Part shown: in pieces, positions 25,401 to 37,943 of the stretch
How positions within the stretch are numbered: position 1 is the first letter of the stretch
Layout: every line of letters starts with the position of its first letter
NCBI GenBank assembly: GCA_003952965.2
Contig: CM025849.1
Span: forward strand, 2,612,944-2,676,943
Reading direction: 5' to 3'
Length of the DNA stretch: 64,000 nucleotides
Origin: Morella rubra
Lineage: Eukaryota > Streptophyta > Magnoliopsida > Fagales > Myricaceae
Notes under the pieces: model-generated
Database searches by the model: none
Seen by the model: the letters and a program-made list of their open reading frames with translations, nothing else
Told to the model about the DNA's origin: nothing
Position numbers and translations under genes: made by a program

Positions 25401-28400
25401 CCACGCCAGATACCTCCTCTTCGTCAAAATTCCTTTCCAACCAATCACTTCTTCTCCAGAAATAGAATCAAACTCCAAACCCTCCAAAGACGGCCTCCAA
25501 GAAAATGGTTCCTCATACAAAGAGGTGTAGAATGACACAATCTTCGTCGAAATGTCAACGGGATCCTCCACCACTTCCCCATCCATGTCTAATCGTGAAA
25601 TAGAATTGAATTTTCGGTTAGAATTTGCCACACGATGAAAGTATTTCGTACATCGGTCACCATCCTTAAGCCATGAAGCCTGAGACTTTTGTCTCCAACT
25701 AACTTCCTCCAAATCAATCAAATGATTCAACTCCCTAGACACTACCACCTACCTCTCCAGACCTTCCTCATCTAAAGTTCCTCCCTCATTCTGCTCATCA
25801 ATAGAAGAAAGCTCACCCATCAAAGAAATTTTGCGAGTACTAAGATCACCAAACACTTCCTTATTCCACACTTTCAAACCCTGTTCAAGGGACTTTAATT
25901 TATGACTAAGTACAAACCTAGGTGAACCCACGAAAACATAGCTCCTCCACCTTTCCCCAACCATATCCACGAAACCTTCAACCACATATTCTCGAAACGA
26001 AAAGGCTTCTTGTCGCTCCCCAACCTAGCACTCTCCAGAGAAATGGAAAATAATCAGAATATAACCGAGGCAATCTACGCTGGGTAACCTCAGGATGCAA
26101 CACATCTCACTTTGAACTAAAAAGGAAACGATTAATTCGAAACCAGGATTGAGCTTGCCTATTATTAGACCACGTGTAACACCCATCACCTAAAGGAATA
26201 TCCAATAAACCCATCTTAGCTATAAATTCTGAAAATTGAAAATTCAGATTGGGTGCTAAGCATGGTGTCTTTTTTAAGCATCCGGTTGGTGTTTCTTGTG
26301 AGGGCCATGAAGAGGAACTGATGTCTCGATTAGCATCTTTGGAAGAGGAGAGGAATCAGTGTGGTGCTAAAACTCATAGCAAATCTAAAGGTAAATTCCT
26401 AAGGGAGCTAAAGGGGCTGAAATCCTCAGTTAATTATGAGGGCAAGACTTATGTTTCAAGGAAGAGTAAGAAGGCGGGAAGGGATTCGCTGAAATTTTCA
26501 TGAAGCCTAAAATCTTAAGTTGGAATGTAGGAGGGCTCAATTATAAACAGAAGCATTGTAGAGTTGGTAATCTGTTGAGGGATGGAAGCCAGATTTGGTT
26601 TGTCTTCAAGAGACGAAGGTGACATGTGATACTAGGGCCATCATTAGGAGTCTTTGGAGAGGCTCTCATGTTGGTTGGAGCAGTTTGGAGGCGGCCGGTG
26701 CTTCGGGAGACATTTTGATTCTTTGAGATACAAAGGTCCTCGAGATGGTGGAGTTGTGTGTTGGATGTTATTCGGTGTCGGTGGTCTTTAGGAACATTGA
26801 GGACGGGGTCTTCTGGGGTTTCTCTAGGGTCTATGACCCCAATGATGATGGTAGTAGGAGATTATTGTGGGATGAGTGAGTGTGATGGCTTTGTGGAATC
26901 TACCTTAGTGTATTGGGGAAGATTTCAATGTTACTCGGTTTCCCAGTGAGCGCTTTGGTTCGGGAGGGTATTGTAATGCAATGATGGAGTTCTCGGAATT
27001 TATTGATAAGAATCGATTGATTGATACTCCATTGTTGGGAGGACTCTTCGTTTGGTCTAATGGTAGATTCGATCAATCTCGGTTCAGGATTGATCGTTTT
27101 CTCTTTAGTCCTTGTTAGGAATCCTTGTTCCTGAATGTCTTTCAGAAATGGTTCCCACGTTTGTATTCGGATCACTTCTTTATTATGTTGGAGAGTCGCT
27201 TCGTAGGGAGAGGGAAATGTCCTTTTGGTTTGAGAACATGTGGCTTGAGGAGGAAGGGTTCGTTGAGAGAGAAAGGAGTTGTGGAGGTCTTATGGCTTTG
27301 TTAGGTCTCCTAACTTTGCGTTTGATTCTAAGTTGAAGGCTTTAAAAAAGGACATTAAATTGTGGAACCAAGAGGTCTTCGGGGACCTAAACTTTAGGAA
27401 ATTCTTTTTACTTCATGAGTTATCTTCTTTAGATGGTTTGGATGAGAGTGGGTTGATTGATGAGAAGGAGAAAGCTCGGAAATTGGATGTGTCTAGGGAG
27501 TTAAACATCCTGATCGAGATGGAGGAGATTAGTTAGAAGCAGAAGTCGAGAGCTATTTAGTTGAAAAGAGATAGATGTATCAAGTTCTTTCATCGTGTGG
27601 CCAACTCCAATGGGAAGGTGAATTCTATCTCAGCTCTGGAAGTGGATAGAGACCTTGTGGAGGACCCAAAGTGCATCTCTGATGAGATTGTTAGCGTCTA
27701 TAGCTCTTTGTATAAGGAGCCCCACTCTTGAGACCTTTGCTGGATGATTTGAGGTTTGATTCAATTACTGAAGAGGAAGCGGATGGCTTGAAATGCCTTT
27801 TGAGGAGGATGAAGTGACTTGGGTGGTTTGGGATCTCAATAGGCTCCAAGTCCGGATGGATTTTCTTTGGCTTTTTACCAATCTTGTTGGGATGTGGTAA
27901 AGAGCGATGTTCTTTCCACTTTCAATGAGTTTGCCTATTACAGGAAATTTGTCAGAAATCTTAACGCCATTTTCATTGTTCTTATTCCCAAAAAACATAG
28001 AGCCGTCGAGCTAAGGACTTTCGCCCTTTTAGCCTTGTGGGATGGGTCTACAAAATTCTTGCAAAAGGTTTTAGCCAATAGGCTGAAGTTAGTCATGGAT
28101 AAAATCATCTCTTTCCCAGAACGCCTTTGTGAGAGGTAGACGGATATTGGATTCAGTGCTAGTTGCTAGTGAATGCATTGATTCTAGGTTGCGTTCTGAT
28201 GTGCCTGAAATACTTTGTAAACTTGATATCCATAAAGCCTACGACCACGGTAACTAGAGCTTCCTGTTTTACCTATTGAGGAGATGTGGATTTGGTGTTA
28301 AGTGGTGTAGATGGATAGAGTTTTGTATTTCCACCATTAGATATTCTATTATGGTGAATGGCTCCCGAAGGCTTCTTTGAAGGATCCCGTGGTTTGCACC

Positions 28401-29707
28401 AAGGTGACCCCTTGCCACCTTTTTTTTCTTTGTTCCCTATTCCGGTAGAGGTGTGAATAGGATGGAGAAAATTCAGCGTGATTTCCTTTGGGTAGTGATG
28501 ATAGTGTCCACAAGTTTCATCTAGTGAAGTGGAATAAGGTGTGCTCGCCTTTGCAGGATAGGGGATTGGGCCTTCATAGTATTCGATTGTTCAACATGGC
28601 GTTATTGAACAAATGGTTATGGAGGTTTGCGAATGATAGGGAGAGGTTGTGGAGGAGGGTTATTGCTGAAAAATATGGTTGTTCGGCGGGAGGTTGGAGT
28701 ACTCTTTCGATCTGTGGCTCTTATGGTGTTAGCCTTTAGAGGTTCATTAGCAAAGGGTGGAATGTTTTCAGCAAGCATATTCGGTTTAGGGTGGGGAATG
28801 GCGCTAGAGTTAGCTTTTGGCATGACAATTGGTGTGGGGACAAGCCTTTGAGTCTCGCCTTCCCTCTTGTTTTCTCTTTGTCTCGCTGTAAGGAGGCTTT
28901 GGTGGCGGATTGCATGGTGGATGGTGAGAGTGTGGTGTGGAATGTCCCTTTCTCTAGAATGGCTAATGATTGAAAAGTGGAGTAGTTTGCTTCCTTCTTC
29001 GCTAGGTTGTATTGTATGCCTTAAGGAGAAGGGAGGATGATGTGATGGTTTGGACGGGGTCTAAGGAAGGGGTATTTTCAGTTAAATCAATGTATCGTTT
29101 GTTTTGGGGTGGGGTTGGTTTGCCTTTCCCTTGGAGGGGTGTGTGGAGTTCTTTATGCCTGTTGAGAGTCCTTTTTTTTTGTGTGGGAGGCTATACATAG
29201 AAGGATCCTTACTATTGATAACCTTCGCAGAAGGGGGATGATAATTGCTGATTGGTGTTTCCTATGTCAGTGTGATGGTGAATCTGTGGAGTGTGGACCA
29301 TGTTTTGCTTCATTGTCCTTTTGCTCATGGGTTGTGGTCTCATATTCTTTGTATTGTGAACTTTCAGTGGGTTATGCCTGAGAAAGTGGCTAATGTTTTG
29401 TGGAGTTGGAAGAGGAGGTTTCACAATCCTTTTGCTAAGGTTATATGGAGGTTGATTCCTCATTGCATCTGGTGGTGTCTTTGGAGGGAGTGAAACAGTA
29501 GATGTTTTGAAGATTGTTCTTTGTCTTTGCCTAGGTTGCAAGGCGTTTTATTGTCTTCTCTTTTTCTTTGGGTGAACTCGGTGATCAGTTGCCCTTTCTA
29601 GATTTTGTAGATTTTCTCAGTTTTCTTGCTTGTTTGGAGTAGTGGCTTTAGTATAGTCTTTGTACTGTTTTCACTAATTCTAATGAGATTGACTTACTTA
29701 TAAAAAA
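22440..29707 (+). mobile_element. LINE-A, near full-length, degenerate, carrying a nested LINE
   Basis: A CT-rich 5' region (about 22500-22560) is followed by an ORF1-like frame (with SRSFTIEAKEFQVSV at about 22633). ORF1 is broken at about 23825 by LINE-B and resumes at about 26249, ending LKFS*. ORF2 starts at 26500 with MKPKILSWNVGGLN, the start of the apurinic-type endonuclease domain. The endonuclease C-terminal LYSDHF is near 27158. Reverse transcriptase pieces follow, then the zinc-binding region with CxxC...H...C near 29252-29310. The tail is ACTTATA(A)n at 29695-29707. Many stops and frameshifts are present. The segment between the HQGDPL motif (about 28400) and NRMEKIQRDFL (about 28455), which should hold the catalytic FADD, is deleted. 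It is inactive. The 5' boundary is approximate. Confidence 0.85.
23826..26245 (-). mobile_element. LINE-B, opposite strand, 5'-truncated, nested in LINE-A
   Basis: Reading the minus strand from about 26245: part of the endonuclease domain, then reverse transcriptase. Visible pieces are SWRQKSQASWLKDGDRC (about 25690), GDKAPSPDGFSLAFY (about 25390), [16 protein letters not shown] (about 25100) and the catalytic LLFADDTL (about 24675). The downstream zinc-binding part is mostly deleted. It ends with a 3' tail TTATTCATA(A)n at 23838-23826. Frames are broken between pieces. Flanks gattgaaatg (left) and aaaattgaaaa (right) may be an imperfect target duplication within LINE-A ORF1. Same broad family as LINE-A and LINE-C. 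Confidence 0.88.
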
Positions 29708-29710
29708 TAA

Positions 29711-30150
29711 GAATATTCGTTTTACGGTGGCCTTAGTGTTCGCTTCTGGAATGATCATTGGTGTGGAGAGAGACCCTTGAAGTATGCTTTTCTAACTCTT
29801 TTTGCCATTGCTAGAAACAACGATGCAATGGTGGTGGACTACTAGGAGGGGACTGATAGTATAGGGGCTTGGAATGTCCAGTTCGTCAAGGCAGCTAATG
29901 ATTGAGAGTTGGAGGACCTTTCAGCCTTTTTCTCTTTACTTTATTCTAAGTTTGAAAGGAGCAAGGCTGTAGATAGGTTGTGCTGGTTGGGTTCGAAGAC
30001 TGGAAAGTTCTTGGTGAGGTCTTTCTATGAGATCATCTCTTGTGGCCTTGTGTTTCTTTCCCTTGGCGTCAGATTTGGAGGACCTCAGTTCCTTTGAGAG
30101 TCTCCTTTTTTGTGTAGGGAGGCTGCTCATGCTGATGAGCACTCTTTTTA
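29711..30150 (+). mobile_element. LINE fragment (C-terminal ORF2 region)
   Basis: It resembles the region following reverse transcriptase in LINE-A: a segment like FWNDHWCGERPL (about 29755), then ELEDLSAFFSLLYSKFERS (about 29905) and a piece like PWRQIWRTSVPLRVSFFVW (about 30060). It breaks off near 30150 without a poly(A). About 140 unassigned bases follow up to the first DRP1 exon of block 2. It is either an older LINE that LINE-A landed in or a separate insertion. Confidence 0.65.
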
Positions 30151-30288
30151 GCTCCAAGGATTTCAGGAATTATATTCAACTTGACTGCCTATTCAAGTTT
30201 TAATATTGCCTCTTGAAAAGAGTGGCATGAGTTGAGGCTTCTCCTCTTTGGATTGTTATAATACCTTTTTTTTGGGTATTCTGTGCAG

Positions 30289-33200
30289 CCCTGGTTCGCA
30301 AGGAAATTCAGGACGAGACAGATAGACAAACCGGGAAGTCAAAACATATTTCTTCTGTCCCTATCCATCTTAGTATCTACTCTCCAAATGGTGGGTTACC
30401 AATCTTACTCTTTTCTCAGCTTTCTTAAATGCTTGTCTTCTGGGTAGCGCTGTTCTGAGGAATTTATATGATGTCTAAAGAATTGGTGTCGATGAATCCT
30501 TTCAATTAATGTAGTTTTTTTTAATGAAATACTGCTATGCATAATTTTTTACATATTTAATGCTGTTCCTTGCGAAGGCATCGAGTGGGATAAAAGTTTT
30601 CCTATCATTATTCTCCGTTCTACTGTAATTCTTCTTTTCATGACCCTGTTTTTTGTTTTCCTTCTCTTCACAGTTGTCAACTTAACCCTGATTGATCTAC
30701 CTGGTTTGACAAAAGTTGCTATTGGTATGTTATGTACCTGACCAAACTTCTGGATGGTGTTATATTACCCTTAGTAACTAAAGGCGGTGGTTTTTCTTCT
30801 TTTGTTTTTCCACCCAGAGGGACAACCTGAAAGTATTGCTGAAGATATTGAAAGCATGGTTCCATCTTACGTGGAGAAGGTAATACTGGAAAATGGTATA
30901 TCTTTGTGTAATGAATGGAAAAGCATTTAATTTGGGTGAGATCTACAATTATTATTTTTTTCTCTGAGCAGTGAGATCTATGGTGTTCTGCAGCAAACAG
31001 TCACCCTACTTTTTTGATTCTTAGAAGCTAAGCATAGAGTTTTTTTTTTTTTTTTTCCATTCCTTGAACACAAGTAACATGTAATAAATTTGATCAAATT
31101 GAGGTCTATATTTTTTTTATGGTATGACCTATGGAGATTTTTGGGAATCTTGATAAATAGTTATTGAGATCTTAAAGAACCCAACACTGAGCTAGTGCCA
31201 AATGGATAAGCTTCTGTAAAAACACGATTGTGTTATATGTACATATGTTGCACAATACTTTCATGGTTGCTTCTGTCGTTTTTGAATGTAGGTATATCTT
31301 CCCTGCTGTTTTGTTTCTCTTTCCTCGAGCCTTTTTTTTGTCCCCTATTAGAATGCAACGACTTTTATCATCTCCAGTTCAGCTTTTTCCTATACTATTG
31401 GTTATTCTATATGCATTTTAGATCCAATCAGTTTTCATCTGAAAGTCCTAAGGTCTCAAATCATCTTTGTGTAACTGATGACTACGTACTTTTTGTAGCC
31501 TAATAGTATCATACTAGCAATATCGCCAGCCAATCAAGATATCGCAACATCAGATGCTATCAAACTTGCCAGGGAACTGGATCCCAGTGGTATGCTTTAT
31601 GTTCTTTTTGCAGATCTCTTCACTTGTCTCTTTGTTTAGCCTTTCCTATGAGTGCGTTGTTTGTAAATTTCACAGGTGACCGGACATTTGGTGTTCTGAC
31701 GAAGCTGGATTTGATGGACAAAGGAACTAATGCCCTGGATGTAATCTCTCTCTCTCTCAGTTTGTGTATGTGTTCTGCGAATGATCTTTGAAGATCAGGT
31801 TTCTCTGAGTGTAGAGGAATGGGGAATTTGTTACGGGGATGGAAACCGGACTTGGTTTGTCTTCAAGAAACCAAATTGTCTGTTATGTCTGGTGATGTTA
31901 TTAGAAGGTTGTGGGGTGGTCCTCTTGTTAGGTGGTGCAGTTTGGAGGCAGATGGTGTCTCGAGGGGCATTTTTTTATTATGGGATATGAGGGTGATTGA
32001 GTTGTTGGATTCTTGCACCGGTTCTTACTCTGTTTCAGTGGTCTTCAAGAACCTTGATGACGGGGTTGAATGGATGTTTTCTGGTGTCTATAGTCCTAAT
32101 GTTGATAGTAGTAGGAGTTTGTTGTGGGATGAATTGGCAGGAATTCGGGCTTTGTGGGACTTTCCTTGGTGCATTGGGGATGATTTTAATGTTACTCGCT
32201 TCCCTAATGAATGTTTGGGGGGCAGGTGGGATCTGCTATGGAGGAATTCTTGATTTTATTTCTGAAATGGGGTTATTGGATATGCCATTGTTGAGGGGTG
32301 CCTTCACTTGGTCTAACAATAGGGTACCGCAGTCTTGGTCTAGGATTGGTAACTTTTTGTTTTGCCCTGGTTGGGAGGTCTTATTCCCGAAGGTTTCTCA
32401 AAAAAGATTGACTCATCTATATTCAGACCACTTTCCCATTATTTTGGTGAATGGCAGTGTTAGGTGTGGGAAGAGGCCCTTTGGTTTTGAGAACATGTGG
32501 CTTAAGGAGAATGGCTTTGTGGATAGTATTAAGGAGTGGTGGGAGTCTTTTGAGTACATGGGTTCTCTAAGCTTTGTGCTAGACTCTAAGCTGAAAACTT
32601 TGAAGAACAAGTTGAAAAAAGTGGAACCAAGAGGTTTTTGGGGATCTAAATTTCAGGAAGTCTTCCTTGTTAAGTGAGTTGGCATCATTAGATTTGTTGG
32701 ATAAGGAGGAGATTCTTGATGATCAGGGGAAAGTGAGGAAGTTGGAGGTTTTGAGGAATTGGATCATTTGATAGAGTTAGAGGAGATTAGTTGGAGACAG
32801 AAGTCGAGGTCCTTGTGGCTTAAGGATGGGGATAGATGTGCTAATTTTTTCCATCGTATGGACAATTCGAATAGGAGGGCTAATTTGATTGATAGTTTGG
32901 AAGTGGAGGGAGAAAATATGGAGGCCCCATCACTTATTTTAGAAAGCATTGTCAAGTTCTATAGCTCTTCGTATAAAGAGCTTGTTCTTGGAGGCCAACG
33001 CTGATGGCTTGGAATTTGATTCCATTTTTGAAGGGGGATGTGTTTTGGCTTGAGAGGCCCTTTGAGAAGGACGAGATCATAGGGGTGGTCCGTAGCCTCA
33101 ATGGAGACAAGGCTCCGAGACCGGATGGTTTCACTTTAGCATTTTTTCAGTCGTGCTGGTAGGTGTTTAAGGGGGATGTTCTAGCTATGTTTAATGAATT

Positions 33201-36200
33201 TACCCAGAAGGGGAAATTTGTTAAGTGCATGAATGCCACTTTTATTGTTCTTATTCCTAAGAAAGCTGGAGCTATGGACTTGAGAGACTTCCGTCCCATT
33301 AGTTTGGTATGAGGGGTTTATAAGATTCTTGCCAAGGTGTTAGCGAATAGGTTGAAGATGGTTTTTGAGAAAATCATATCGCCTTCCCAGAATGCTTTTG
33401 TGAGAAGTAGACAGATTCTGGATTCAGTATTGATAGCTAATTAGTGCATTCATTCGAGATTATGTTCGAATATGCCGGGCTGATGTGCAAGCTTGATATT
33501 CACAAGGCTTACGACCATGTGAATTGAGATTTTCTGTTGTATTTGCTGAGGAGATATGGGTTTTGTGAGAAGTGGTGTAGGTGGATTGTGTTTTGTATAT
33601 CTATCGTTAAATTCTCTATTATGGTCAATGGCTCTTTTCATGGCTTTTTTGGGAGTTCTATGAGGTTTGCGTCAGGGTGATCCTCTTTCACCTCTTTTGT
33701 TCATGATTGTCATGGAAGCATTTAGGGAGATGAAAGAGGTGGTTGGGAGAGATGTTGTTAAGGGGTTCGAGGTGGTAGTAATGGGGTATGCATTTCTCAT
33801 TTTTTTTTGCTGATGATACTTTAATCTTTTGTGGGGATGAGGAGACTCAAGTGCGAAACCTAAAATGCTTACTTTTGTGCTTTGAGGCAGTGTCGGGTCT
33901 TAGGATTAACCTTGGCAAATCTGAGGTTATTCCTATTAGAAGAGTTAATGATGTTCAGTGATGGCGTTTTGGGTTGTAGGGTATCATCGCTCCTAATGAC
34001 ATATTTGGGCCTTCTTCTTGGTGCTAAGTTTAAATATGTGCATATCTGGTATGGCATCATTGAAATATTTGAAAAAAGGTTGGCGGGTTGGAAGCACATT
34101 TATCTTCCAATGGGGGGAAGGTTAACGTTGATTAGATACCTTTCTAGTCTTCCTACATATTTTTTGTCGCTATTTCCTATTCCATTGTCTGTGGCTAATA
34201 GGTTGGAGAAGTTGCAAGGGATTTCTTGTGGGGAAGTGGTGATGATGAGCTAAGGTTTCACCTTGTTAGGTGGGCTAGAGTTTGTTCCCTTATTAGAGAT
34301 GGAGGGTTGGGACTTAGGAGGCTTCTTTATTCAATAAGCTCTTCTTGGAAAATGGCTTTGGAGATTCTCTTCTGAGAGATAGCTTATGAAAGACAGTTAT
34401 TCGGAGAAGTATGGGTGTGAGAGAGTGGTTGGTGCACTTTGGAGGCACAGGCTCTTATGGGGTTGTGGAAGAACATTAGCAAAGGGTGGCATTTTTTAGA
34501 GATAACATTAAGTTTGTGGTTGGAAATGGCTCCAGAATCCGGTTCTGGCATGACAAGTGGTGTGGGGAAAGACCTTTGAGGTTGGAGTTTCCCTCAGTTA
34601 TTCTCTCTAGCTCGTTGCAAGGATGCTTGGGTGGCTGATTATATGGAGGTGGGATCTGGAGTTGTTGTGTGGGATGTTCATTTTGAGAGAATGCTCAATG
34701 ATTGGGAGATGGAGGTTTTTACGTGTTTTTATTCCTTACTTTACTCGACAAGTAGGAGAAGCGAGGAGAGGATAAATTGCTTTGGATGGGGTCCAAGGGT
34801 GGAGTTTTTTCTGTTAAGTCAATGTACTCTTTGCTTCTGGAGGGCTCCAGTGAGAATTTTCCATGGCGTCAATGTTGGAGGAATCTGGCTCCCCCTAGAG
34901 TTGCTTTCTTTGTTTGGGAAGCCACTCACAGGAAAATTCTGACCATTGACAACTTGAGAAGGGAGTGTGCTTGATGGAGTGGTGCTATTTATGTAAGAGT
35001 GATGGAGAAACGGTTGATCATATCCTTATTCATTGCACGATGGCGAGAGGATTGTGGGCACATATGCTGAGTATTCTCAACTATGATTGGGTTATGCCTA
35101 GGAAGGTGGTGGATGTTTTGTATTGTTGGAGGAGGAAGTTTGAGAATCTTATCGCCTCGGCTGTTTGGAAGATGATCCCGGCTTGCATTTGGTGGAGCTT
35201 GTGGAGGGAAAGGAATGGGAGATGTTTTGAGGACAAGGCCATGTCTTTGGATCGTTTGGGGGGTTCTATGTTGCATTCTCTTTTTATGGGGGCTAACTTG
35301 GTCTTAGGTTTTCCTTTTGAGGGTTTTCCGGATTTTCTGAGTTTTTTAGCTTGTATGCTCTAGTGTTTTCAGTATATTCTCTTGTACTGTCAACTCTCTT
35401 TTTCGTGAATAAAGTTTAACTTATAAAAAAAAAAACTTTCTGGTGGAACAATTTTCTTAAGTTTGCAGTCATTTGTCAGACTCTCTCAGTGGGGAAAGTT
35501 TCACCTTTGACTGACCTACCTACTGTACTGTAGGTTCGCTTTGTCTTGAAAGAACTCGTGAGGAAGTCGATAGGGGAAACTCGGGTGAAATTCAAAGAAA
35601 TTAGTGACTGTTGATGTGCTTAAATAATTACTGCTGTTCTTTTGATGAGGGAGAAGATTTATCTTGATGTTTATGACTATGTAGGAGTTGAGGCGGTTTC
35701 CAACTCTGCAAGCTGAAATAGCTGTTGCTGCTAATGAGTCCTTGAAAGGTTTCGTGAAGACGGGAAGAAGACAGTTATACGATTGGTGGACATGGAATCT
35801 TCATATTTGACTGGATTTCTTTAGAAGACTTCCCCAGGAAGTGGAGAAGGAGGAAACCCAGCTACCTCAAATATAGACCGGAGGGGCACTTCAGGAGGAT
35901 AGGTTCAAATGTGTCATCTTATGTTGGCATGGTGTCTGATACACTTAAGAACACAATTCCCAAAGCTGTGGTTTATTGTCAAGTCAGGGAAGCCAAACAG
36001 TCATTGCTAAATAACTTCTACATACAAGTAGGGAAGAAAAAGGTACTCTCTCTCTCAAACATGTAATCTTTTGTTTAGTATGCCTGTTAAGTGTTTCAAA
36101 TGGTAACGGATATACCAGACATGGATTGCATTACAGTACCCATTTTCCCTTATTCTTCTGAACATGTAAGTACATTCTAGTGAAAGAAGAATCTAGTCTA

Positions 36201-36599
36201 AGGCTCTTTAATCAATGGTCTAAGATACAAAATATAAATCATTTCCAAATACTTGGGGTAGGAAATCCTTTTGAAGGAATTGACATCGTGCAATAGTGCT
36301 GTAGTTTAAACTGATCAGTCTCTAGGGCTTATGTGCCAAATGGCTTCTTCCATAAGTGTAACAGGCGAGAGCAAATCTTCTTTCTTCTCTATGTTGGTAT
36401 AAAAACAGTGCATTGAGTAGTTAAAACTGGGAAAACCTCTGTTCGGTAATCAATCATGTTGGCTGTGATTTCAGGGTAAGTAGCTTTCACAATTGTTGGA
36501 TACCCTACATTGATGGAGAAGAGGCAACAGTGCGCAAAGAGGCTTGAATTATATAAGGCAGCTAGGGACGAGGTTGATTCTGTATAATGGAACCGCTGA
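30289..36599 (+). pseudogene. DRP1: DRP1 dynamin-related GTPase, block 2 (truncated, LINE-bearing)
   Basis: Exons recognised: 30289-30390 ([18 protein letters not shown]...IHLSIYSPN), 30674-30724 (G3 motif DLPG in LIDLPGLTKVAI), 30818-30879, 31499-31589 ([21 protein letters not shown]), 31676-31740 (G4 TKLD in [17 protein letters not shown]), 35534 to about 35583 (VRFVLKELVRKSIGE), 35685-36042 and 36475-36599. These match plant DRP1 in order. The first exon(s) with the P-loop are missing where the LINE cluster begins. The exons between ALD and VRFVLKEL (the end of the GTPase domain and the middle domain, roughly 200 residues) are absent, with a 3.6-kb LINE in their place. Exon 35685-36042 has frameshifts. 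The last exon has GAG to TAG, a four-base deletion and a second stop near its end. Non-functional. Confidence 0.93.
31800..35435 (+). mobile_element. LINE-C, almost complete ORF2, inside the DRP1 pseudogene
   Basis: 5'-truncated near the start of ORF2: it begins in the endonuclease domain (GNLLRGWKPDLVCLQETK, about 31822). Endonuclease LYSDHFPI is near 32418. Reverse transcriptase pieces include SWRQKSRSLWLKDGDRC (about 32790), [16 protein letters not shown] (about 33385), [11 protein letters not shown] (about 33670), FFADDTLIF (about 33806, frameshifted) and [13 protein letters not shown] (about 33895). The zinc-binding region ends with PACIWWSLWRERNGR (about 35177). The tail TTAACTTATA(A)n is at 35416-35435. 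Several stops and frameshifts are present. It is the least damaged ORF2 in the window. Confidence 0.9.
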
Positions 36600-37943
36600 G
36601 ATTGATTGGTGTTTGGAGATGCCGTGTATTATAGTTAATGGTACGGACGATCGGATTCTTGCTGAATCTGTTATAGTCTGTGGATAGCTCATATTTTCCC
36701 ACTCAATTTTTATTATTTCATCCTCTGGTACAATTCTTTGTACCAGGGTTGTATTCATAAACCTGGTTTTTGTTTTGCTTCCCTAATGATAATCTTGCAT
36801 CTCTTGATTGTGTCCATCTTGGTAATGCGATGCAGCATGAATCGAATCTGATCTTCCTTGACGGTTAGATTGGGTATTCAAGCCTGGTTGCCATGTTGAT
36901 AACAGTTCCCACTTACATTGAGATATTCGTAAGTGGCAGTTCTTAGGCTTTTGCAAACATGTTTTTTTTTTCTCGGTTCTTGTAATATGTAATGAGGTTC
37001 TGGGAATGAACAAAAATCGGATAGCAGTTCCCTATCTATTATCCGGGTTCTCCGTTTTTCTTAAGCTGTAAAGTCTGACTATCATCTTTGGCAATATATA
37101 TATATAATATCTCAGCAATAACGTATAAAATATAAAGAAGAGGGAGGGGGCTGTAGATCCCGACAGTCATCCTCTAACGGACTACTTATTGGCAGTGACA
37201 AGCATAAGAAAACTCGAATGGATCAGTGAAAATCCCTGAGGGTTTCCCAGCAACGAAGATTAGCTGTAATCGATTCAACAGAAAGCTCTGGAGAGGGAGA
37301 TGAGAGGGCAGAGGGTGGAGGAGATGTATCTGAGATTCTGAGATCCATTTAGGGAGGCTGCATCTGAGATCCACGTGGGTTAAGGACGCGGAATGGTGGC
37401 CTATAGAGATGTTTAGACTGCAGTGGTGGCAAGAGAGCAGCAGATCTAACCCCAATGCTCCTTCTAAATTCTCAAGTTCAACACCTCATAGATGTTACCA
37501 ACTCTTTAGGACTACCCACAAGGTCTTTGGTTTGATAATTGTCCAGTTTGTGTGGGATGGAGAGACTAAAAACTCCGAGATTAGTTGAGGTGTGAGTTTG
37601 CTGATCCAGACACCCGGTTTGTAAAAAAAAAGCAGCAGATCTGGCTTTAAAAATAACGGGAGAAAGAAAGAAACAGAGCAAAAAAGCAGATAGAGAAAAG
37701 AGGAGAGAACTGTGGGACGTTAACAGTTAAATCCGACTTGTTCCAATGCTAACCAGACATTGCCCAGTTAATTTGGTATTAGTTTGTGTCCTGATTCAAG
37801 AAAGCTCTGCAAACTAAAGAAGAATTGTAATGAGTTGGTTGCACTGGAATGTCCAAATGCCTCGGGTCAGTTTATAGAAACCTTGAATGAATGCAAATTT
37901 ACACAAATTCTTGTACCTAATTATTTAGACTGGCCACATAGCC
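36600..37943. other. Intergenic, DRP1 and SGPP 3' ends (block 2)
   Basis: It aligns with 1668-3100. It contains the 5'-deleted SINE copy at about 37448-37630, between cagcagatct repeats ending at 37447 and near 37641. No gene is seen. An (AT)n stretch lies near 37098-37108. Confidence 0.65.
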
